From Byssothecium circinans (taxonomy: Eukaryota > Ascomycota > Dothideomycetes > Pleosporales > Massarinaceae), in assembly GCA_010015675.1 (NCBI GenBank), contig ML977036.1:38289-102288 (forward strand): a stretch of 64,000 bases of DNA. Reading direction: 5' to 3'. Positions 54,936-64,000 of the stretch are shown here, piece after piece; the first letter of the stretch is position 1; each line of letters opens with the position of its first letter. A model generated the notes under the pieces. The model had not been told where the DNA came from and did not search any database. It saw nothing but the letters and a program-made list of their open reading frames with translations. The translations under genes and the position numbers were made by a program.

Positions 54936-56246
54936 CTACTCTTCCTCCGACTCGGCCTCCTCCACGGTCGCGCGCTGCGGCCGTCGCGTCACGTCGCCCG
55001 ACGCCGCCGTATCGACACCGGTGGGGTGGGAAGCTTCGTCCACAGGCTCCGCGTCTTCGGCTTCGGCTTCTTGGACCCGGATTTCTGGGGCGGGGGAGAT
55101 GGCGCCTTTCCTCTTCGCTGGCTTTCCGTTGGCGGCGGCGCGGGCTGCGGCTCGGGCGGCCTTCTTTTCCTTCTTTGCGCGTTTCTTGTTCTTGATATCC
55201 TCGGGCGTCTATGACATATACGTTAGCTACAACGCCGCCAGTAGTTAGTGAGAAAGAGGTAAAGGGTCCTTACCTCCTGCCATGCCCACAACGGTCTAAA
55301 CGAGTCAAAGAAGCCCACATCCTCAAACAAATTCGGATACAGCCAGAGTCCGGGGCTCGCCACAAACATGGTAATAACGAAAAGAATCAACCGGAAAATC
55401 GCCATGGCAAAGAACAACGCAATCAATCCCAGCATGCCCATACTCAGGTACCACACACCCTGGCGCATAAACAGCGGCCACAGCGGGAACAGCACGACAG
55501 CCATAATACCGACCAGCGCACCCACCGCGTATAGCTTCTGTTTCCACTGCGAGCCCTCGTACAGCCAGATGTAGTAGCAGTCGTCGTTGGCTTCTTGGTG
55601 CTGCTCGATGACTACGTTCCATTGGCCTTTGACGCGCTTGGGCTTGGCGTGGTTGTGGCCTTCATGGGCGGCGGCTGGGTCGATTTTGGAGACGCGCAGC
55701 GCGAGGAGGGAGAGCGGGAGGAGCTTGAATGTGTTTTCGGCGGAGGCGCGGTCGTGGACTTCCGGGAGGAGCGGGTTTTTGGTGCGGGCTTTTTGGTATT
55801 CGGGGGAGAGGAGGGCGCGGATTGCGCGTTTTACTATACAATGTTAGGATTCCAATCTGCGAGTTGTTCTTTATACGGAGGTGTGATTCCATACCTTTGA
55901 ACATGTCCTTCCTCTTCTCATCGTGGATGACCGTCCGGGGCTTCAGCTCCTGTCCTTTCAGCCAGTTGGCCACAGCAAGCGCCTCTGGCTTCGGCGGGCC
56001 GGGTTGGATAGGTTGTTGTCCTTGCTGCTGCTGTTGTTGCTGTTCCTGCTGCGCCCGCTGTTGCGCTTGGTGTTGGGCCATGGCTTGTTGTTTGAGACGG
56101 GCGATGTATTCGGGGACGGACAATCCATGTTTCTCCGCATCGGCGGCGATCTGGCGTTGCATTGCTTGGATCTGTTCGGGTGTGGGCTGCTGGCCGGGTG
56201 GCGGCATGGGCATGCCCTGAGGCTGCGATTGGTCGTCGTCACTCAT
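54936..56246 (-). CDS. SEC62: Translocation protein Sec62
   Basis: Exons 56246-55895, 55833-55274 and 55208-54936 give 394 aa; introns 61 and 65 nt. N-terminus Met/Pro/Gln-rich with a poly-Gln stretch (about 66-82). The Sec62 domain begins ALAVANWLKG and KDMFKVKRAIRALLSPEYQK, with VIEQHQEANDDCYYIWLYEG. Two transmembrane helices follow (AVGALVGIMAVVLFPLWPLF and GMLGLIALFFAMAIFRLILF), then ASPGLWLYPNLFEDVGFFDS, typical of the family. The tail is basic (KKRAKKEKKAARAA) then acidic (EEAESEEE). Sec62 works with Sec63 and the Sec61 channel in post-translational import into the ER. Confidence 0.94.
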
Positions 56247-59238
56247 TGTGCGGGGGAAATGTGTCGAGTATGCAGTTGATGGGAGTTGATGAAGGAAAGT
56301 AGGCAGGTTCCGGTTGCGCGCGGCGGAAGCTGAGGTTCGGGGGTTTTATCAATGTAGTCTACGTTTCTTGTCCGAAATGTGGTGATGCCACATCGCCAAC
56401 CCACCCCAGCACGGAACCAAAGGATGATCCGCTCCGGCCTTGGCGAAGAAAACTACAAAACCTTCGGCTCTGAGCTTCTGTCCCTCGTAAACTCGCCCCC
56501 ATGGAATTGTGGTCTCATTGCGAAGCCTCAAACATGGTTATGCACCGCTTATAGTCCTCAATAGTAAGCTGTCCCCACACTCTTCTCATCTCAGCGCACT
56601 GCTGACGTGAACAGCGCTGCTCTTTGTCCGGCCATATCATCGCCCTTCGCCTTTGTGCGGCCGCCGTGGAGAACAAAAAATCTCACGAGTGCGCGCCTCA
56701 CTTGCTGTATGGCTGCAGGCTGAAACCGCCCTGTCGTCACTTCATCTGCGGCAAGGCGCGCGGGCGTCCTCGATATTTCAGGGAGGCGTGCTGCCTTCTG
56801 GACTAATGCCGTGTCACTACTGCACAAAGCCGGCGTAGCAAACATCCACCAACTTGGAGCAATTTATCTCTACCAATCGTGCCGGCTTTCGGGCATCGTC
56901 GACCCGGCGCATGGTCGATAAATATCCAAAGCTCGCTGTGCCATGGGGACTTGGACGGGCCGGTGCAGCGGTCGGAACCCGTAGTCCCATTTAATCTCAT
57001 CGAATCGGAGTCAATTCTCTTGGTGCTCGTCCACAGTTTGGAAGCACTCCACAGCTGGACGTGATGAACTCTGGCTGGGTTTCGATTTGGGATTGCAGGA
57101 TTGACGTGATGTAACTTCACCAACACTCTGGCCCTTTCCTCTACCTAGGTAGCCCTATGGAATAGGCCTATTTTGGCGTGAAGGAGAACAACGACCTTTT
57201 ACTCACCGCGGTACTCTTGCCTCTGGCGTGGGTACAGTGGTCCATCAATTTAGGTCTACATGAGCATATCTGTGACATATTATAGTTTGTTGGAGGCTTG
57301 AAGTGATGACTGTCTGGGTGTACGTTTCGCACAGCTATTGCCAACTCTATTCTCACTGGCACTAATACCACGCTTGCGAGGCGGTGGCGCTGATGAAACA
57401 CTACGGAGTAAAATGAGTCAATGCCATATCGGCGATGGGCTTGAGCTTCCTGAAATGGCGATTTGCGTTGGCCGGTGGTGCTGAATTATTATTGATAGAC
57501 CCCGATGTCTGTCAAGGAGGTCAGCAAAGGCGTCCGATTTGGCAGCATTAATCTAGGCTAAACGGTTCGCGGCGAGCAACGCCTGTCATGCAAGAGCCCC
57601 AGAATTAGGAATACCGGTGTGCATGTAGGACTTCAAGTGTGTCGATTTAGAGGGGAGGGACCAGGGCCATGGCAAAGGCTGCTCTGGCACGCTTCAGTCC
57701 GGATGTTAGCAGCGTCTATGGTCTTGGCATCATCTCGACAACCGTCGTAGTGGAGTCAGCTTGAGCGGCCTGTGGTCAGCCCGTGTGCGGATCCTGCCAC
57801 TCAACGGTCAGGGTGGGCGAGGGATATGCAGCCACCGCGAGTTTGTTTCGCCGCGGCCTGGGTGTGATGCGGTGATGCTGTGCAAGCGCCGCAGCGTCCG
57901 CCCGGCTGGCACCACTTCAAGCTGGACCTGCTGTGAATGTCGTGCGGTGCATATAAGAAGAGGGGGTATTATTATACTATTGTCGCTGCTGACGGCTGAC
58001 CACATCGCCCTGATTGCCCTGCTCGGTGTCGTGTACAGTCACTACATATGCACCGCGCCGACTCGACGTCTCCCGTGATCATCATTGGTGTTGTAGGGCG
58101 GACTTGCAGGCTCCCCTGGCTCTATGTGCGCGCCAAACACAAGCCACCAGAGCTGCCAACGTCTAACCTAGTGCTTGGTCTCCCGCCGCAATCTACAGTA
58201 CCATACAGTACGCTCGTCATCCCGCTCCGCTTGACCCGCTGGACTATTGCTGCTGCTCTGCCTGCCTGCTTCTGCATCACCACTCCACCACCGAGGCCGT
58301 GGTAGAAGACGCCGTGGTTGATTGATCGGCAACGCTCCGCTCCCAGGCCTGAGTCCGACACGGCTGCGTCGCCACGCTGTACCTGTACCACACTCCCAAC
58401 CCGCCGTTGTACGCGTGCGCCCTCACAGCCCTCCACTATCGCCGACACGCCCGGCCAGGCAGAAGCCACATCGCATAGGGACTGCGCTGCCCTGCCCTAC
58501 TTCTGCGATTGCGCTGCCCTGCGCGGCGCTGCACTGCACTGGGGGCCTTGTCGATTGTCGACGTCGTGGGAGTGGTTCCACGCAAACCTCATCCTGCCCT
58601 CACCACTGACTTCTCGCACTCCGTCCGCGACATCTGGACAACACGTTGCCCTGCGCCCTTGCATGCACCGCACCCGCACCGCACCATCGCTCCTGCCTCG
58701 CCTGAAAAGCTTATCTATCGGCCGCTGCTTCCCCGCGCACACGTCGCCCCTCCTCGTCTAGAAAGAGAAACCGCGACTGCCCACGGCTGACCATCGACGC
58801 TTCCGTCACAAACGCCAGACCCTTCTTCACCAGCCCGAATCGTATACATAGACTCTCAGCGTCCAACTTGCACACAGATCGCTGCGTCCGCCTAAACATA
58901 AATCTCCGCGTCCGCTAAAATTACGCAGGCGGAGCGCCGCTGCTCGCAGATTGGTCACGATTCATAAGACATGTCATGCGCAGCAGGCGAGCGAGGACTT
59001 CGCAAAGGCATAGGCACGAGCCGGTTTGGGTGAGAACGTCTTCTAGCATTGAGTGCAACGCCTATACCTTCGTGTAGGCACCGCGCGACGAGGCAGTCTC
59101 ATTCGCTCTACTCGCAGCCATCGACGCATCCGACCGCTGAAAGAAACACCACCACACCTCACTTCACATTCCAACTTAGCTACCTGACACCTCGCAGCCG
59201 AACCATCACCTCCCCATCTGCCGCTATCTACAGTCACC
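56247..59238. other. 3-kb intergenic region upstream of the GT41 gene
   Basis: The longest gap in the window. It contains the Sec62 promoter and the upstream region of the GT41 gene. CT-rich and CA-rich stretches over 58.1-59.2 kb look like a long pyrimidine-rich promoter or leader. Open frames are short and unsupported. Confidence 0.5.
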
Positions 59239-62200
59239 ATGACGATGGTTCGACAGCACCCTCCCCCGCCGCAACCGCCGCTGCTTTCCCCATCAGGAAT
59301 CTATGAACAACCTCTCCCCTCACCTCACGGCCAGCTCCTCCGCAATGTCTCGAACCTCGAGCAGAGAAGTCTGGCTCTGCAGCCACCTCCCCAACAGTAC
59401 GCTTTCCCTCTGTCACGACACAATTCCTATTCGCAGGGCATAGAGGGCGGGCGCGGCAGTGCAAAGCCGCCTGAGCATATGCTTCGGCGCAAGACACCCA
59501 AAGGGATACTCGCAGCCGCCTACGATGGCACATCGATCGAACAGTCGGAAAAGCCCCACGCGACCAAACACATCTTACTTCCCGTGACGGCCGAGTCGAA
59601 TATCCCGTATGGGATCAAGCAGGACTTACCGCTTAGGTCACCAGGCGTCTACGGCGAACATTCCCAGGTCAGGCAGGATGCAGCGTCCGACTGGAGCCCA
59701 TCTCTTTATTTCGAGACAGGTTCTGGTCGAGCATTGCCCCAGATTGACTCCATGTTGAACCAGGCGCCCCCGCTGCAGGCCCACCAACAGTATCCCATGG
59801 GGGGGCATCAGTACGGTGGAGCTCCCGACTACCCTTTACACAGCCAACTGGGTCCCACCGTCTCAAACGATCAAGGCCCTTTCGGTCCATACTGGCATGA
59901 CGGCACTTACATCCCATACCAACCTGCTGCTCTTCGAGATCCCCGTTACTACAGTCATCATGGTCCGAATTGGACCCATCCACAACATAATGCATTCTTG
60001 AGCCACGCTTATAATGCCGTGCCCAATCTTAATATCCATCCTAATCCTTACCAAATACAGCAACCTATACCGTATGGAAGTATAGGCAGGCCGTCGCTCG
60101 ACTACCCCCCTCAATTCCCACAAGGCCAGCAAAATGTGGCAATTGATTACCAGAACCATCCGCTCCCATTACCATCTAAACAACGCTCGCATGCCGATTA
60201 CTCACTGTCGACGTCCGGCCAGACCACGCCTACGGCTGACCACTTTGCGGCATCGAATCCGCTCGCTGAATTCGGCCCCCAGTCTCTAAATGCGCAGTCG
60301 CGGGAGAAGGTGTTTTCGTGGGCACATGCCGTGTACGTCGATCTACTGAAATATCTACAGTCCACACGCAAGTCAAACTCGCAACATCCGAATCGTCATC
60401 AGCAGCCTGCACGGCCGCACATCTACCCAAAACCCCCGCGACAACCGGCCGCGAACTTTTCCGATGCATCTACCAGCAGCAACACCCAAGCGCTGGTAAG
60501 ACCTGATACTTCTCGAACTGCGTCGTACGATTCTTATTCACAGACTTTACCCAATAGAGATACCTTCCAGAGACCGCCACATCATCGCTCTTACTCTGCC
60601 TGGCCGGCTAGTGCGACGGACCCAAACTTGCATAGACCACAGTGGCACCCTGTACCACAGCAGCCTTATGTAAACTCTCCCCAAGTTCACCCGCAGATGC
60701 CAGGAATGGAACCATTACGTACATTGCGGCGTATGTCAGGTTCTGTGGCAGGCGTACAACCCCTTCGTAATGAGACACCGCCGAGTATGACCGCCGCCTC
60801 AGCCTTGGATGCACTCACCAAACATTGTGAGGAGAGTAAATGGAATTGGATAGATGGTATATTACTAGGTGGATGTCTTGCTTACGCATTGGGAGACTAC
60901 CAGAAGGCACAGGATTGGTATAAGCATATTTTGACGTTAGACAAAGAGTGAGTCGAGCCCTCTTTTTTTTTTTTTTTTTTGGGACAAATTGCTGACCATG
61001 TTTAGTCATGTTGAGGCCACATCGAACCTCGCGGCAACGCTGCTCGCTCTTCACCAAAAGCGCGAGGCTGAGCAATATTGGAGACATGCCGTTGAGCTTA
61101 GACCAAGCTACTTTGAGGCGGTCGAACATTTGATTGGGTTGCTGTGCAGTTCAAACAGAGGCCAAGAAGCTGTCCAGGTCATTGAAGAGGTGGAGCGCTC
61201 GCTCAAGATGGTCAAGAAGAATGACATACTCAGGAACGCCGATATTCTTAGCGAGCGTTCCACTTCGTCAGTGAGCGAAACGTCGAGCCTTTCGGAGGCA
61301 TCGGATCGACCGATTTTCGATTACGAGGTGGATAGCGAGTCTTCCATAAACGATCTTGAGGAGCTTCCAGGCTCTGACCAGCCAGGTTTTGGATCAAGTG
61401 GATACGCTATTCCTGGTTGCGACAATGGCCGTATCCTTGCTTTGGTCCATGCAAAGGGCAACATGCTGTATGCTCTTGGCGACAATGCTGGTGCGGCAAA
61501 AGCATTTGAGAATGCTGTGCTTATCGGGGCTGGGTTGCAGGTCCAAGGAATCGGTGGACTAATTCAGCGCATCCTTTCACGTGTGGGTTATGCTCCAGAC
61601 GAGCGCGCCCTAGACGGTCGGCCTGTTCCCCCATCGACCGATCCCATTCTCCTTCACCCGGAGCCAGCATTGAAGACCGCTCAGCTTTGTTTCCCACCTC
61701 ATGGGCAGCTTCCTGGGCTGCAATATGTTGCCAGCGAAGGAATGTCTCGGAAAGCAGCAATCTCGACCACAAGCAACTCATTGCTATCACTGGCCAAGAT
61801 TTTCCAGGACGGCATGTCAACCAACTCACCAAAAGCTACCGCCTTTCAAAGCAACTACGGTGTTAGAGAGATACTCGCTCTATACTATCTCTCTCTTTCC
61901 TTGCAACCAAGTCCCTCGACGGCAAACAACGTCGGTATTCTCCTCGCCAGCGTGCAGCAGTCCGCGCCTTCCAAACAGGCCTCGGTATCCAACTCAATGT
62001 ACAAGTCGCAAATTGTTCCAGGTCTAGTTCCGGGAAGCGGCATTGCGCTCGCTCTTGCGTACTACAACTACGGTCTACTTCTCGATGCTCGACACGCACA
62101 TCTATATACGAATCTTGGCAGTCTGCTGAAAGACATTGGTCAACTCGATGGCGCTATTTCCATGTACGAACAAGCTGTATCATGCGACAAGAACTTCGAC

Positions 62201-64000
62201 ATTGCTCTTGCAAACTTGGCCAACGCGGTGAAAGACAAGGGGCGAATCTCCGATGCCATCTTATACTACAAGAGAGCTGTCAAGTCTAGTCCCGACTTTG
62301 CAGAGGCCGTTTGTGGGCTTGCCAACGCGTTGAACTCTGTGTGTGGCTGGAATGGAAGAGGCGGCATTGCTAATGATGGCGGCTCCCGCGATCGCTGGCA
62401 CGTTGATGACAACGGTATGTTGCTTGATGCTCGTGTTGAGAACGCAAAGAGCTTCGGCTGGATCCACAAGGTTGTAAGTCTGGTTGAGAAACAACTTAGC
62501 GATGGCGAAGATTGGGGTCGGGGTATCATGGATGAGCATTTTATCGACCAACTTTCACAATCGCTCACTCTCGTCACTAGCACGTCGCAGGATGCGAAGG
62601 AAAAGCAAGACAACCTCCGGACTACTTTGGTGAAGTGGAAGGGTCGTAAGTGGGAAGGTGCCCGTATTGTGCGTCTGATTGAGCGCGCCATCAAGCGGAT
62701 CGCCTGGCAGTGGTACCAGGACATGTACAAAGCTGGAGGCAATCAACGACCGTCTTCCGCCTACAAGAGGCCGCAACTTCCAGCCGCTTTGACGGTACCT
62801 GCGGCACCTACAGTGCTACCATTTCACACCTTCACTTGCCCAATGTCGGCAAAGCAAATTCGTCTCATCTCTCAACGGAACGGCCTGCGCATATCTTGTT
62901 CCACGCTACGAGCACCTTGGCTCCCTCCGACCGTCTACCCACCGCCCGCTCCGCCCGCGCCATACTTAAAAGTCGGATATGTCTCGTCAGACTTTAACAA
63001 CCATCCGCTCGCGCATCTTATGCAGTCAGTGTTCGGATTACACGACAGGTCCCGCGTGAAGGCTTATTGCTACGCCACTACTGCGACGGACAACTCTGTT
63101 CATCGCCAGCAAATTGAACGGGAAGCGCCAGTGTTTCACGATGCCAGCAGTTGGCCTGCGGAGCGGCTTGTGGGCCAGATTCTTAACGACGGTATTCACA
63201 TCTTGATCAACTTGAATGGATACACGCGCGGAGCTAGGAATGAAGTGTTTGCAGCACGTCCGGCTCCCATTCAGATGTCGTTCATGGGCTTTGCTGGTAC
63301 TCTGGGCGCGGAATGGTGTGACTACCTTCTAGCCGACGACACTGCCGTTCCACCAGACACGCTTCGCGGCTGGCGGCGCAACATCGACATGGAAGATGCG
63401 CTTGTTGATGAAAACAGCGGAGGTACCGATGATAACTGGATCTATGGCGAAAATATCGTCTACTGCCGAGATACATTTTTCTGCTGTGATCATCGCCAGA
63501 GTGCTCCAGATGCGCAAGGAGAGCAACTTGACTGGGAAGCAGAGCAGGCCCGGAGATGGAATATGCGGAAGGAGATCTTCCCTCTTTTGCCCGACGATGC
63601 CATCATCTTGGGCAACTTCAATCAGCTATACAAGGTAAGCTTATTGACATGTAAAAGTGTGACTATCACTAACAAAATTAGATTGAACCGACTACTTTCC
63701 GCACCTGGCTCCGCATCCTCCGTCGACTTCCCAAAGCCGTTCTCTGGCTGCTTCGCTTCCCTGATCTGGGTGAAACCAATCTCAGGCAAATCGCCCTTCA
63801 ATGGGGTGGCCCAGAGGTCGCTTCCCGTGTCATCTTCACCGACGTGGCACAAAAGAGTCAGCACATCGCCCGTGCTCGTGTCTGTGATCTCTTCCTCGAC
63901 ACCCCTGAATGTAACGCCCACACTACCGCCGCCGATGTCCTCTGGTCCGGAACTCCGCTCCTCACTCTCCCACGCTACAAGTACAAGATGTGCTCGCGCA
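59239..64000 (+). CDS. O-GlcNAc transferase-like protein (TPR + GT41), 3' end outside the window
   Basis: Exons 59239-60947, 61006-63634 and 63682 to beyond 64000; at least 1,552 aa. The N-terminal about 500 residues are low complexity (Pro/Gln/Tyr/His). TPR-like repeats follow: WNWIDGILLGGCLAYALGDY, HVEATSNLAATLLALHQKRE, then AHLYTNLGSLLKDIGQLDGA and DIALANLANAVKDKGRISDA. The GT41 catalytic region starts near 1220: VGYVSSDFNNHPLAHLMQSV (active-site His region), LNGYTRGARNEVFAARPAPI, GNFNQLYKIEPTTFRTWL and DTPECNAHTTAADVLWSGTP, the nucleotide-binding segment. The family transfers GlcNAc (or fucose in plant SPINDLY) from a nucleotide sugar to Ser/Thr of nuclear and cytosolic proteins. The fungal form is long with an insert between catalytic lobes (about 1345-1410). 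Intron 1 contains an 18-T run (60963-60980). Confidence 0.92.

Noticed and set aside
1..64000. CRISPR array, rRNA, LTR retrotransposon or integrase
   Set aside because: No regular spacer-repeat array, no rRNA sequence, and no reverse transcriptase, integrase or long terminal repeats were found; the genome is a eukaryotic fungus.

Overview
This looks like a filamentous ascomycete (Pezizomycotina) nuclear genome segment; Dothideomycetes is plausible but cannot be fixed from the sequence. The evidence is many short introns (mostly 46-65 nt) with GTAAGT-like donors, CTAAC-like branch sites and YAG acceptors, fungal families (NRPS-like reductase, DMATS prenyltransferase, cutinase, rhodopsin-domain membrane proteins, DUF1772) and densely packed genes on both strands. 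I assembled exon-intron structures by hand; for the multi-exon genes the phases close and total lengths are divisible by three.

Layout. 0-4.9 kb: a two-exon coiled-coil gene followed by a gene-poor, decayed tract. 5-8.3 kb: a stand-alone NRPS-like adenylate-forming reductase (minus). 10.9-12.3 kb: a four-exon rhodopsin-domain membrane protein. 14.3-22.4 kb: mostly housekeeping: a single-pass membrane protein, a seven-exon MFS transporter, a Serinc/TMS protein divergent from it, a mitochondrial Rrg7-like nuclease-fold protein, and Mediator subunit Med21. 22.4-30 kb: an accessory island of small unrecognised genes, nearly all on minus, some visibly decaying, plus a tRNA-Met(CAT) gene. 30.4-40.5 kb: a secondary-metabolism neighbourhood (DUF1772 protein, hydrolase pseudogene, Baeyer-Villiger monooxygenase and P450 sharing a divergent promoter, truncated rhodopsin-domain relic, DMATS prenyltransferase), followed by a 188-bp mariner-like MITE. 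41.5-64 kb: mainly core genes: cutinase, ammonium transporter, MutY glycosylase, PH-domain protein, a Ser/Pro-rich coiled-coil protein, Sec62, and an O-GlcNAc-transferase-like GT41 protein running off the window end.

The most unusual object is the tRNA-Met gene at 24.6-24.75 kb. Besides a short insertion at the canonical 37/38 position, its anticodon stem is interrupted by a 49-nt insert with the anatomy of a spliceosomal intron (GTAAGC, CTAAC, CAG). Removing both restores a complete cloverleaf. The DMATS/BVMO/P450 group is a candidate small cluster for an oxidised prenylated aromatic compound and has no megasynthase of its own; the nearest candidate backbone enzyme is the NRPS-like gene about 22 kb away.
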